Source of the DNA: Lachnospiraceae bacterium
GTDB lineage: Bacteria > Bacillota > Clostridia > Lachnospirales > Lachnospiraceae
Assembly: GCA_017514845.1 (NCBI GenBank)
Contig: JAFWIM010000131.1
Location: forward strand, 1-64,000
Direction: 5' to 3'
Length of the DNA: 64,000 nt
Shown: positions 25,738-34,165 of the stretch, in pieces
Layout of the letters: the number at the start of each line of letters is the position of its first letter
Numbering within the stretch: position 1 is the first letter of the stretch
Translations under genes and position numbers: made by a program
Notes under the pieces: model-generated
Databases searched by the model: none
What the model saw: the letters and a program-made list of their open reading frames with translations, nothing else
What the model was told of the DNA's origin: nothing

Positions 25738-26709
25738 ATGAATATTATTATTACGAACATCGGAAGACGAGGCTATCTTGTTAAATATTTTAAAGAAATA
25801 CCTGGAATGACCGGTTGTATTTATACCTCAGATTGTGATGTAACGGCTAGCGGCCTGTATGGTAATAATGACGGACACTTTATTCTCCCAAGACCTGTAG
25901 ATAACGAAGAATTATATGTCAAATTATTAATGGAAACTTGTCTTGAGAATAACATTAATGCAGTCCTTCCAATTATTGATCCCGAGATATATATTCTTTC
26001 AAAATACGTTGATGAGTTTCGTAATAAGGGTATTACTGTTGTTGTTTCTGATGGACGTGTTCTGGACATATGTTTTAATAAACTAATGATGAATGATTTC
26101 TTAAATGAGATCGGGATTGCATATCCAAAAACATATACATCTATCAAAGAATTCGAATCAGATTACTATCATGAACAAATTCAATTTCCTATTATTACTA
26201 AACCTATTCTTGGCAGTGGAAGCGTTGATACTTTCTTTGTTGATAATATCGAAAAATTGCATGCTCTCTTTAAAGATGGAATGATAATTCAGGAAATGTT
26301 GAATGGTATTGAATATGGTACAGATACGTTTAACTCATTTGAAGGAGAACCCTTGCGCTGTGTCATAAAAAGAAAGATTTCAATGAGAAGCGGAGAAACA
26401 GATAAAAGTATATCTGTTCACAACGAAACAATTCAGAATACTCTTTTACAATTAGCGCTAAAGCTTGGTCATGTTGCTAATCTCGACTGTGATGTAATTG
26501 AGCGTAACGGAATACCTTATGTCATTGATATGAACCCAAGGTTTGGTGGTGGTTATCCAGCAACGCACGCAATTGGCGTAAATTTATTGGAGATACTCTA
26601 TAATCTTCTTAATGGGATAGCGATCAAGCCGGATTTCGGAAATTATGACGAAGATATACTTGTTATGAAAGAGATTTCCGTGCAGTCTACAGTTATTCAT
26701 GGACTATAG
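25738..26709 (+). CDS. ATP-grasp ligase (copy 2, near the second PLP enzyme)
   Basis: This 323-residue ATP-grasp protein is paralogous to the one at 10052. Shared marks are an opening of the type MNIIITNIGRRGYLVKYF, FPIITKPILGSGSVDTFFV (ATP lysine), MIIQEMLNGIEYGTD, MRSGETDKS and MNPRFGGGYPATHAIG (metal site). It likely ligates an acyl or amino-acid carboxylate to an amine. AAAGGAC at 25727-25733 supports ATG 25738 over the upstream in-frame ATG. A GNAT gene and a PLP enzyme of the ACC deaminase type follow, so the pairing of these two families occurs twice in the locus. Confidence 0.8.
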   Translation: MNIIITNIGRRGYLVKYFKEIPGMTGCIYTSDCDVTASGLYGNNDGHFILPRPVDNEELYVKLLMETCLENNINAVLPIIDPEIYILSKYVDEFRNKGITVVVSDGRVLDICFNKLMMNDFLNEIGIAYPKTYTSIKEFESDYYHEQIQFPIITKPILGSGSVDTFFVDNIEKLHALFKDGMIIQEMLNGIEYGTDTFNSFEGEPLRCVIKRKISMRSGETDKSISVHNETIQNTLLQLALKLGHVANLDCDVIERNGIPYVIDMNPRFGGGYPATHAIGVNLLEILYNLLNGIAIKPDFGNYDEDILVMKEISVQSTVIHGL

Positions 26710-26722
26710 AGGAGGGGGACAA

Positions 26723-27214
26723 ATGATATTAAGGCTCCCAGTTAAAAATGACTTTGATTTTTATTATGAACTGAAATGCGAACCATCATCCATATACTGG
26801 AGCGGATTTGCGAGTGCTCCTGATAGGGAAAAGCTTTATGTTCATTTTATGCGTTTTGTTAAAAACAACTTCCCAGACAGAGATTTTTATATATTAGAAG
26901 ATCAAGGAGTCCCGACTGGGTATCTTCAATTAACTCATAATAATGCCACCGAAATAGAAATAGGTTACGGTGTTAGTGAAAAGTACCGAGGCCGCGGATA
27001 TGGATACTGTATCTTAGATCAGGCAAAACAAATAGTTGCAAAGATGAATGGTTGTATCAATCTGATAGGCTATGTAAGAGATGACAATTATTCATCAAAA
27101 AAATGTTTTGAAAAAAATGGATTTTTCAGAAATGGTACATATGTAAAAAGGTATTTTGCTCTAGATAGTTCGGATGCGAAAATGTATCTATACTATTGGA
27201 ATAAACAAATGTGA
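26723..27214 (+). CDS. GNAT-family acetyltransferase, candidate LegH
   Basis: This 163-residue GNAT protein has IEIGYGVSEKYRGRGYGYCI (about residues 74-93), whose RGRGYG loop binds acetyl-CoA, and a typical end DNYSSKKCFEKNGFFRNGTY. It lies two genes after legG. LegH, the enzyme that acetylates the 4-amino group in legionaminate synthesis, is a GNAT protein, and no other candidate is inside this run, so LegH is a reasonable guess. Alternatively it acts with the flanking ATP-grasp and PLP genes on an amino-acid side group. GAGGAGGGGGAC precedes ATG 26723. Confidence 0.72.
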   Translation: MILRLPVKNDFDFYYELKCEPSSIYWSGFASAPDREKLYVHFMRFVKNNFPDRDFYILEDQGVPTGYLQLTHNNATEIEIGYGVSEKYRGRGYGYCILDQAKQIVAKMNGCINLIGYVRDDNYSSKKCFEKNGFFRNGTYVKRYFALDSSDAKMYLYYWNKQM

Positions 27215-27233
27215 TTAATTAAGAGGAAAGCAC

Positions 27234-28136
27234 ATGGATAAAGTACATTTAATAAATAGTACAACACCTGTTCAAAAGCTTAATTATAAAATCGGAAACA
27301 CAAATATATATATGAAACGAGACGACTTAATTGATTTCGCATTCGGTGGCAATAAAGTCAGATTGTTTGAATATATTGCTGCAGACATTTTAAAAAAAAA
27401 TGCAGATAAGATAATAACATTTGGAAGCTTACACTCTAATCACGTACGCGTTGCTGCTGTAGTAGCAACACGGCTGGGAATACAATGTGATATTATCGTA
27501 CTTTTTGAAGACAGCGTGGATGATAATTCTATTCCTCCCAATTTAAAGCTCGTTAGTTATTGTAACAATACTCACATTGAGTACTGTGAAACGAGAAAAG
27601 CACATGATTTTATTGATGAATACCTGGCAGAACAGAATTCCTTAGGGATTAATTTCTATTGGATTCCAGGAGGAGGACATACCGCTTTGGCTGCTCAAGG
27701 ATATCGTGAGGCTGCAATAGAAATACTTGAACAGACACATGGCATAAATCTTGATGCAATGTTTCTTCCCTGTGGTACGGGAACAACGCAAGCTGGGTTA
27801 ATAAACGGTTTGGAACATAAAGTGCCTGTCTATGGCGTAACGGTAGCAAGAAGCATCGAGCGGTGTCATAACGAGATTGAATATCTACTTAAACAGATGA
27901 CTGCTTCCGCAGCAACAAATTACGAAATAAATGTACTTCCTTGTGAAATTTGCTATGGGGAGGAGAACTCATTACTAAATACTACAATATTACATCTAGT
28001 TCAGACCGACGGAATATTCTTAGATCCGGTTTATAATGCTAAGAGTTTTTTAACCATGACTCAATTTATATCAAACCACCCAGAATTAAAAGATGTTGTT
28101 TATATTAATACCGGAGGTTCTCCCAATTTATTTTGA
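27234..28136 (+). CDS. PLP enzyme of the ACC deaminase / D-cysteine desulfhydrase family (copy 2)
   Basis: This 300-residue fold-type II PLP enzyme is paralogous to the protein at 9117. It has MKRDDLIDFAFGGNKVRLFE (PLP lysine about residue 41), SLHSNHVRVAA (substrate loop), PCGTGTTQAGLI (phosphate cup) and the end YINTGGSPNLF. The substrate loop here reads GSLHSNHVR where copy 1 has GSSSSNHCR, so the two may act on different amino acids. The position beside an ATP-grasp gene mirrors copy 1. Possible roles are racemisation, beta-elimination or deamination of an amino acid destined for the polymer. No experiment-level inference is possible from the sequence. Confidence 0.76.
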   Translation: MDKVHLINSTTPVQKLNYKIGNTNIYMKRDDLIDFAFGGNKVRLFEYIAADILKKNADKIITFGSLHSNHVRVAAVVATRLGIQCDIIVLFEDSVDDNSIPPNLKLVSYCNNTHIEYCETRKAHDFIDEYLAEQNSLGINFYWIPGGGHTALAAQGYREAAIEILEQTHGINLDAMFLPCGTGTTQAGLINGLEHKVPVYGVTVARSIERCHNEIEYLLKQMTASAATNYEINVLPCEICYGEENSLLNTTILHLVQTDGIFLDPVYNAKSFLTMTQFISNHPELKDVVYINTGGSPNLF

Positions 28137-28311
28137 TAGATACGTAGCGCAAGTAAAAAGAAATCAGCTATGGGATTATCAACTGAATTCGCAAATGATC
28201 TTTTTGTACTCAGGTTTTATCTAATATTATTCGGAAGCAACTAAGAATACTGATTATTGATTTTTTGCAGTAGCCTTTGCTAGTTCCTGACATAATTTTG
28301 CCATTAAAACT

Positions 28312-28375
28312 CTAGACTTTACGTAATAAGAATAACTGGAATGATTATTGACGTAAGTTCTAGGTTAACTTTTTA
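28312..28375 (+). terminator. Imperfect hairpin followed by T-run (possible terminator)
   Basis: An imperfect inverted repeat of about 20 bp (28312-28331 with 28344-28363, starting CTAGA and ending CTAG) is followed by GTTAACTTTTT. It lies in the 286-base gap after the second PLP enzyme and before the MmgE/PrpD gene and may separate the sugar part from the acid-metabolism part of the locus. The stem has unpaired bases, so confidence is limited. Nothing else was seen in the gap. Confidence 0.4.
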
Positions 28376-28422
28376 AGCAAATGAGTGATATTACGATATG
28401 AAAACTACGATGGAGATAGTGC

Positions 28423-29757
28423 ATGAATAAATCGATTATCTTTTTAAATGAAATTGATACCATTTGGAGTAATTCAATACCAAAATATGTTTTTGAAAGA
28501 GCCAGGCGAAGCTTGCTTGATTATCTGGCTGTAACATGTGCCGGAGCCAGATTTCAAGAAAATAAACTAACAAAATATTGGCAATTTGCAGAACCCGAAG
28601 AGGGGGCGTTTCGAGCCATCGGAACTGGAAATGATTTGGTACTCAAAGAAGCTATATTTCTTAATGGACTTAACGGACATGCGCTTGACTTTGATGATGG
28701 TACGAACAGCGGTATCATTCATCTTGGTTCACCCATATTTTCACTTTTGATACCTCTTTCTCAAAGATATAGAATCAGTGTGGATGACATGCTCAAAGCA
28801 GCAATTGTTGGATATGAGGCAAGCTATACAATGGCCGTCTCAATTCAACCCGGTCACAAAGCATTAGGTTACCATGCGACTGGCACGTGCGGTACGCTGG
28901 GAGCAACTCTGGCTGCAGCTTATATGCTTGGATTTTCTGAAGATGAGCGTTTTCAGGCTTTTGCGAGTGCCTGTGTAGCCGCAAGTGGAATGCTAAAAGT
29001 ACTTGATGACGGTAGTGAATTAAAACCGTACAACGTAGCTAAAACTGCTTTGTTGTCACTCACAGCCCTTCAACTTGGAAAATCCGGTTTCAAAGGCCAT
29101 GCAGATCCTCTTGGCGGACGTGGTTTTTTGAAGATGATGACCGGTAAAGATGATGTTGAACTGAAACCGGTACTCTTGAATGGAACATACGCAATAATGA
29201 AATCATATACAAAGCCGTATGCATCTTGCCGCTATACACATCCATCTGTTGAAGCTGCTATCCATCTGAGAAACAAAGTAAGACCTGAGGATGTTGAAGC
29301 AATCGAGATTAAAACTTACGACTTGGCTGTTGCCGGTCACGATCATACGGATATTCCCGGCAGCTATAGCGCAAAGATGAGTATCCCATACGCAACAGCG
29401 GCAGGACTCATATATGGTAAAGCAGGTTTACAGGAGTTCAGTGAAGCGGCTGTCAAAGGTATTGATATTTTAAACTTGACAAAAAAAGTAAAAGTCACTG
29501 CCGATGAAGAACTAAGCAGTGTGTTTCCCGGCATTCAGGCTGCTATTGTAAAAATCATAACCAAGGATGAGGAATACACTGAACGTGTTGATTTCCCGAA
29601 AGGAGAGCCTGAGAATCCGTTGACTGACTCAGAATTCAGAAGCCGTTACGACGCGTTAATGGAATATGCCGGTGTAAACGCAGAAATCAGTAACGATGTG
29701 TTTGAAACGGTTTATAAGAATAACGCAACCGTTAATGAAGTTGTATGTAAATTATAA
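28423..29757 (+). CDS. MmgE/PrpD family dehydratase/decarboxylase-like protein
   Basis: This 444-residue protein is of the MmgE/PrpD family, whose known members include 2-methylcitrate dehydratase and cis-aconitate decarboxylase. Visible family marks are RARRSLLDYLAVTCAGARF near the N-terminus, NGHALDFDDGTN (about residues 87-98), HATGTCGTLGATLAAAYMLG (about 151-170) and YASCRYTHPSVEAAIHLR (about 266-283). It would add or remove water, or CO2, on a small polycarboxylic acid. It opens a tight run (12-18-base gaps) with a reductase and a ThDP decarboxylase. No PrpB/PrpC genes are near, so it is probably not for propionate use. The substrate is unknown. Confidence 0.82.
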   Translation: MNKSIIFLNEIDTIWSNSIPKYVFERARRSLLDYLAVTCAGARFQENKLTKYWQFAEPEEGAFRAIGTGNDLVLKEAIFLNGLNGHALDFDDGTNSGIIHLGSPIFSLLIPLSQRYRISVDDMLKAAIVGYEASYTMAVSIQPGHKALGYHATGTCGTLGATLAAAYMLGFSEDERFQAFASACVAASGMLKVLDDGSELKPYNVAKTALLSLTALQLGKSGFKGHADPLGGRGFLKMMTGKDDVELKPVLLNGTYAIMKSYTKPYASCRYTHPSVEAAIHLRNKVRPEDVEAIEIKTYDLAVAGHDHTDIPGSYSAKMSIPYATAAGLIYGKAGLQEFSEAAVKGIDILNLTKKVKVTADEELSSVFPGIQAAIVKIITKDEEYTERVDFPKGEPENPLTDSEFRSRYDALMEYAGVNAEISNDVFETVYKNNATVNEVVCKL

Positions 29758-29769
29758 GGGAGTATAAAA

Positions 29770-30750
29770 TTGAGTAACGTTAATTTGGTCCTTGGAACTA
29801 TGACTTTTGGTGAAAGCGTATTTCCTCCACAAGTAACCGAGTTTATTAATACATTCTTAGATGCAGGTTATTGCGTACTCGATACAGCCTACGTTTATAA
29901 TAATGGAGACTGTGAGAGAATGCTGGGAGATTCATTGTCTGAGCAGAAACAACCATTCAAAATTGCGACTAAGGTAAATCCCAGAATTACCGGAAAATTA
30001 GATGCAGAAGCAGCATATAAACAGGTTAGCGAATCGCTAGATCGATTAAAAATGGAATGTGTTGACACAGTATTTCTTCACTTCCCAGATCCGGCAACTC
30101 CGGTAGAAAGTGTGCTTGGAGCCATGGCTGACCTTCATGGTCAGGGAAAATTCAAAGAACTTGGTCTTTCTAACTTTCCAGCGTGGATGGTAGCTGACGT
30201 ATGGCACATATGTGATAAAAACGGGTGGGTTAAACCTACAGTGTTCGAAGGCATCTATAACCCTTTGACACGTAAAGCTGAGACAGAACTTAATGCTTGC
30301 CTCAATAATTTCGGAATGCGTTTTTATGCATATAATCCGATGTGCGGAGGTCTCCTGACCGGACGTTATGGTTCTTATACCGATGCTCCTACAGACGGGC
30401 GTTTCACACATCGTCCGAACTATCAGGGACGTTACTGGAAAAAGAGCTTTTTCGAAGCTGTCGATCTTATAAAGAAAGCAGGAGAGAACTACGGAATTTC
30501 AACGATAGAAGCGACATATCGCTGGCTTTCATACCATTCCATGTTGAACGGTGACCGTGGAGATGCTATTATTATTGGCGCGTCGAAACTGAATCATCTC
30601 GTTCAGAATATGAACGCTGTGAAGTCCGGACCACTTCCTGATGAGATGGTGAAGGCGTTTGATACGGCATGGGAGATAACAAAAGGTGACAGTCCTGAAT
30701 ACTTTACGCTCTATAAAGGGAAAGGTTCAGTTGGAGGAGAAAAGAAATAA
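29770..30750 (+). CDS. Aldo/keto reductase (AKR7-like)
   Basis: This 326-residue NADPH-dependent reductase has the AKR catalytic residues in place: Asp and Tyr in DTAYVYNNGDCERMLG (about residues 38-53), Lys in IATKVNP (about 66) and His in VFLHFPDP (about 98). The C-terminal cofactor part has the end IIIGASKLNHLVQN. It reduces aldehydes or ketones to alcohols. Since the next gene encodes a 2-oxo-acid decarboxylase that makes an aldehyde, it probably reduces that aldehyde. Start codon is TTG (29770-29772) with AAGGGAG upstream. Confidence 0.83.
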   Translation: MSNVNLVLGTMTFGESVFPPQVTEFINTFLDAGYCVLDTAYVYNNGDCERMLGDSLSEQKQPFKIATKVNPRITGKLDAEAAYKQVSESLDRLKMECVDTVFLHFPDPATPVESVLGAMADLHGQGKFKELGLSNFPAWMVADVWHICDKNGWVKPTVFEGIYNPLTRKAETELNACLNNFGMRFYAYNPMCGGLLTGRYGSYTDAPTDGRFTHRPNYQGRYWKKSFFEAVDLIKKAGENYGISTIEATYRWLSYHSMLNGDRGDAIIIGASKLNHLVQNMNAVKSGPLPDEMVKAFDTAWEITKGDSPEYFTLYKGKGSVGGEKK

Positions 30751-30765
30751 GGAGGCTGAGTTTCT

Positions 30766-31896
30766 ATGCTTGACCAGAAATCAGTATTTGAGGTACTGGA
30801 AAAACATGGCATAACCTTTTTCACAGGTGTGCCGGATTCTTATCTGAACGGTTTCTGCAATTATGCGCTTTCACATTTTCCTGAGAGCAATGTGATTGCC
30901 GCAAATGAAGGCAATGCCGTAGGAATAGCAGCCGGGCATTATTTCGCCAGCCGTCAGATTCCGCTTGTCTATATGCAGAATAGCGGACTTGGAAATACGA
31001 TAAATCCGTTAGCCAGCTTAGTAGACAAAGATGTCTACGCAGCTCCGATGCTTCTTCTCATCGGTTGGCGCGGAGAGGGAAACACAGAGCCTAACCATCC
31101 CCAGCATAAACTTCAGGGAGAGATAACTCCAAAGCTGCTCGAGGTGATGCATATTCCGTATACTGTTCTTACAGATGATGACAATGAATTCGCGTCTGTC
31201 ATTGAAAAAGCTGTTATGTACTGCCGAGAGACAAGACAGCCATACGGATTAATTGCCCCAAAGGGCGTCATGGCTGATCCGGATAAGCCCAATAATGTAG
31301 ATGATACATATCCTATGAGCCGCGAAGAGGCAATTGAGGTCATCCTGGATCATATGCCTGCTGATACAATCTACAGTGCTACGACCGGACGGGCGACACG
31401 AGAACTGTTTTTCCTCAGAGAAAAACGCGGTGAGTCCAAATCGACTGATTTTTTAAATGTCGGATCAATGGGACACGCAAGTTCTGTTGCTCTGGGAATT
31501 GCTCTTACACAGCCTGAACGACCGGTCGTTGCTCTGGATGGTGACAGCGCAGCGATTATGCATATGGGCGCTCTGACAATGGTCAGCAAAGTGAAAGCTC
31601 CTCACTTTATGCATGTAATCCTCAACAACGGTGCTCACGAATCTGTCGGCGGACAGCCTTCTGCAGGACATCTTGTTGATTTCACTAAGATTGCTGAAGC
31701 TTCCGGTTATAGAACAATGGGTAAAGCTGTTACAAATGAGGAAGAATTGATAGAAGCAATCAATAACCTTAAAAACTGCGGTCAGGCTTCTTTTATTGAT
31801 TGCAGAATTCATAAAGGATTGACTCGAAAGCTGCCTCCCATTATATTTGACCACAGAGAGGCTATTGACGAACTGATTGATGAGCTTAACGGATAG
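30766..31896 (+). CDS. ThDP-dependent 2-oxo-acid decarboxylase, phosphonopyruvate/sulfopyruvate decarboxylase-like
   Basis: This 376-residue single-chain enzyme has the layout of AepY: a pyrimidine-binding part (FFTGVPDSYLNGFCNYAL with the catalytic Glu in ANEGNAVGIAAG, about residue 46), VYMQNSGLGNTINPLASL and LLIGWRGEGNTEPNHPQH, and a pyrophosphate part with GDSAAIMHMGAL...VILNN (the GD(S/G)...NN metal motif, about 257-285). In phosphonate pathways it turns phosphonopyruvate into phosphonoacetaldehyde. There is no PEP mutase in the window, so its true substrate may be another 2-oxo acid such as one from the CitE-like enzyme nearby. AAGGAGGC supports the start. Confidence 0.83.
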   Translation: MLDQKSVFEVLEKHGITFFTGVPDSYLNGFCNYALSHFPESNVIAANEGNAVGIAAGHYFASRQIPLVYMQNSGLGNTINPLASLVDKDVYAAPMLLLIGWRGEGNTEPNHPQHKLQGEITPKLLEVMHIPYTVLTDDDNEFASVIEKAVMYCRETRQPYGLIAPKGVMADPDKPNNVDDTYPMSREEAIEVILDHMPADTIYSATTGRATRELFFLREKRGESKSTDFLNVGSMGHASSVALGIALTQPERPVVALDGDSAAIMHMGALTMVSKVKAPHFMHVILNNGAHESVGGQPSAGHLVDFTKIAEASGYRTMGKAVTNEEELIEAINNLKNCGQASFIDCRIHKGLTRKLPPIIFDHREAIDELIDELNG

Positions 31897-31956
31897 TTGT
31901 CACATAATTAATATGCATTTGAATCGTGCCTTAAAAAGGCAGAAAGGAATAATTCT

Positions 31957-32859
31957 ATGAACAGCATGGATAAAACAAGAGAGTTTTTAAAGTCGATCGG
32001 TCTCCCCGGCGGTGACGCTTACAGTCTTCCCACATCTGAGAAACGCTTTAAAGATGGCGGTCAGTATCGCTTTGAAGTGCCGGGCATCCAGGGACCGAAG
32101 GTCATGCAGGCCCTTCTTGAAGCCATGGACGGATATGGACTTTACCTGCATCGCGTCACTCAGACTCAGGGTATCATGCGCCTGACTGATGCTGAAATCA
32201 GCAAGATGGTCGACTTGGCACATAAGTGGGAGACTGATCTCATCCTTGCTATCGGACCGAGAGCAACGACAGATACTTCTGCTTCTGTACATACTGAGGA
32301 AGGCGTCCGTATGGGGTATCGTCTTCGCGGTCAGGAACAGATCGTTCGTGCAATTGAGGACGTAAAACGTGCCGCTCGTCTTGGATGCCGCGGATTTCTC
32401 GTTTATGATGAAGGCTGCCTCTGGGCTCTCAATGAGATGCGCAAAGCAGGAGAGATTCCTGCTGACTGCCATTTCAAGGTTTCTGCCCACGCTGGACATG
32501 GAAATCCATGCTCCGCAAAAGTTCTTGAAACTATCGGTGCTGATTCCATTAATCCTGTCCGTGATATTCAGCTTCAGATGCTTGCAGCAATGCGTCAGGC
32601 AGTGGACTGCCCGATCGATATTCATACGGAGAATCCGAAATCCACAGGCGGTTTCATCCGCCATTATGAGGTCCCCGAGATGATCAGGATCGCAGCGCCG
32701 ATCTACCTCAAGACCGGAGGTTCTGTAGCTGCAACACACAGTTGGGACAGCACTGAGGATGATGCTCGTAAACGCGCAAAGCAGTGCAGTCTCGTTAAGC
32801 GCATGATCGATGAATATTATCCGGAAGCTGTCTGGAGCCCGAAGGGAAGTTTGGTATAA
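31957..32859 (+). CDS. U32-peptidase-like TIM-barrel protein of unknown function
   Basis: This 300-residue protein has alternating strand and helix segments suggesting an (alpha/beta)8 barrel. Notable conserved-looking stretches are SIGLPGGDAYSLPTS near the start, LAIGPRATTDTS, GFLVYDEGCLWAL, GADSINPVRDIQL and CPIDIHTENPKSTGGFIRHY, with acidic and His residues at strand ends. It resembles proteins annotated as U32-type peptidases in sugar or acid catabolic clusters, but I see no proof of peptidase action. It lacks the EDKxxxxxS signature of PEP mutase, so it does not fill that gap. In this operon it more likely handles a small carboxylic acid. AAAGGA lies 8 bases before ATG 31957. Confidence 0.6.
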   Translation: MNSMDKTREFLKSIGLPGGDAYSLPTSEKRFKDGGQYRFEVPGIQGPKVMQALLEAMDGYGLYLHRVTQTQGIMRLTDAEISKMVDLAHKWETDLILAIGPRATTDTSASVHTEEGVRMGYRLRGQEQIVRAIEDVKRAARLGCRGFLVYDEGCLWALNEMRKAGEIPADCHFKVSAHAGHGNPCSAKVLETIGADSINPVRDIQLQMLAAMRQAVDCPIDIHTENPKSTGGFIRHYEVPEMIRIAAPIYLKTGGSVAATHSWDSTEDDARKRAKQCSLVKRMIDEYYPEAVWSPKGSLV

Positions 32860-32902
32860 TTATTCGTAAAACTATAACATATAGAAAGAAGGTTGATTAA
32901 TT

Positions 32903-34051
32903 ATGAGACATCATAGGTATAATCCGGATTTCAAGTTCGTTGTTGAACCTGAAAGCTTTAATAAGTATACTGACAGAGAACTGCTTCAGTACTGCCTTGG
33001 TGCGACAATGTACATGCCGGGTTATAAGGATTTTGCACCAAAGATTCTTTCCAATGCGATGCCGGGTCTTACCACAATAGTTCTCTGCTTTGAGGACGCG
33101 TGCCCGGAGGAGAGGGTTCCGGAAGCGATGGAGAATGTCCACCATCTGCTTGCCACTGTCACAGAAGCTGTCGACAATGGTCAGCTTGATGCCGATTTAG
33201 TTCCGCTTATTTTTGTTCGAATCCGTAATCTCGAACAGTTCAAAGCCTTTGGAAGTAAGCTCACAAAGCAGGAAGTAAGGTCCCTCTGCGGTGTAAACTT
33301 CCCCAAGTTCAATGCGGAGAACGGTTATGAGTACTATGCTTACCTTAAGGATCTCAACGATAAGTTTGGGGAGGTTCTTTACGGAATGCCGATCATTGAG
33401 GATCCGGAAGTAGCATATAAGGAAACACGCATTCAGGAGCTTATCGGAATTAAGAAGATTCTTGATAAGTATCATGATCTGGTCCTTCAGGTCCGTGTCG
33501 GTGGTACAGACTTCAGTTCAGTATTTGGCGTCCGCCGCGGTGTTGACTACAGTCTGTATGATATTATGACTGTCCGTGAGTGTCTCAGCGATATTATTAA
33601 TGTCTGCGGCAGAAACAATGATTACGTTATTTCGGGTCCTGTATGGGAGTACTTCCGTGCGCCGAAGGAATTGATGTTTGAAGAACTTCAGCATTACGGC
33701 ATAGAAGATTATCTGATGCGCCGTCAGCCGCTTGTCAATAATGAAATTGACGGACTTCTGCGTGAAGTACTCCTTGATAAGGCTAACGGATTTGTAGGCA
33801 GAACAGTTATCCACCCGACCCATGTCAAGTTCGTAAATGCCCTTATGGCTGTAACCAAGGAAGAATATGATGACGCATGCCAGATTCTCGGAACAGGCGG
33901 CGGTGTAGTAAAGGGTTCCGGCGGTAATAAGATGAATGAGATCAAACCGCACACCAACTGGGCTAAAAAAGTGTATAACCGCGCGCGAGCATTTGGTGTG
34001 GTAAGGAACGAGAGTGGATATGTTAAGCTGTTTGCTATAAACGATCACTAA
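32903..34051 (+). CDS. HpcH/HpaI/CitE-like C-C bond lyase
   Basis: This 382-residue protein resembles the TIM-barrel citrate lyase beta subunit / aldolase superfamily. IVLCFEDACPEERVPEAMEN (about residues 57-76) holds the acidic metal site, LIFVRIRN the substrate-binding arginine, MPIIEDPEVA a further strand, VRVGGTDFSSVFGVRR (about 198) and RTVIHPTHV (about 297) the late barrel motif. It resembles the longer subgroup named C-C bond lyase, also known from tellurite-resistance gene groups. It could split or form a beta-hydroxy acid or its CoA ester, giving acetyl or pyruvate-like products. The gene follows the U32-like gene by 43 bases with AGAAGG upstream. Confidence 0.75.
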   Translation: MRHHRYNPDFKFVVEPESFNKYTDRELLQYCLGATMYMPGYKDFAPKILSNAMPGLTTIVLCFEDACPEERVPEAMENVHHLLATVTEAVDNGQLDADLVPLIFVRIRNLEQFKAFGSKLTKQEVRSLCGVNFPKFNAENGYEYYAYLKDLNDKFGEVLYGMPIIEDPEVAYKETRIQELIGIKKILDKYHDLVLQVRVGGTDFSSVFGVRRGVDYSLYDIMTVRECLSDIINVCGRNNDYVISGPVWEYFRAPKELMFEELQHYGIEDYLMRRQPLVNNEIDGLLREVLLDKANGFVGRTVIHPTHVKFVNALMAVTKEEYDDACQILGTGGGVVKGSGGNKMNEIKPHTNWAKKVYNRARAFGVVRNESGYVKLFAINDH

Positions 34052-34063
34052 TGATTACATGAC

Positions 34064-34141
34064 CTCTCCTGTTCTTACAGCTTTGATTTCCAAAAATCAT
34101 TTTTAAATGGTTCCGGAGATTTAAAGAGTAAGACAGGAGAG
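34064..34141 (+). repeat. Long-range inverted repeat in the gap before the fumarase-type genes
   Basis: CTCTCCTGTTCTTAC (34064-34078) pairs with GTAAGACAGGAGAG (34128-34141) except for one bulged base. The 49-base loop can form further small stems (for example GATTT with AAATC at 34085-34098). No T-run follows, so it is not a simple terminator. It may be an mRNA-stabilising or regulatory structure in front of the hydratase genes. Confidence 0.5.
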
Positions 34142-34165
34142 ATTTGTATTTGAAAGGAAGAACAT

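Noticed and set aside
31987..32739. 250-codon minus-strand frame opposite the U32-like gene
   Set aside because: No ribosome site and no family marks; the plus-strand gene fits the operon and spacing.
31957..32859. U32-like barrel as the missing PEP mutase
   Set aside because: The EDKxxxxxS active-site signature of PEP mutase is absent, and the motifs seen do not match the isocitrate lyase superfamily.
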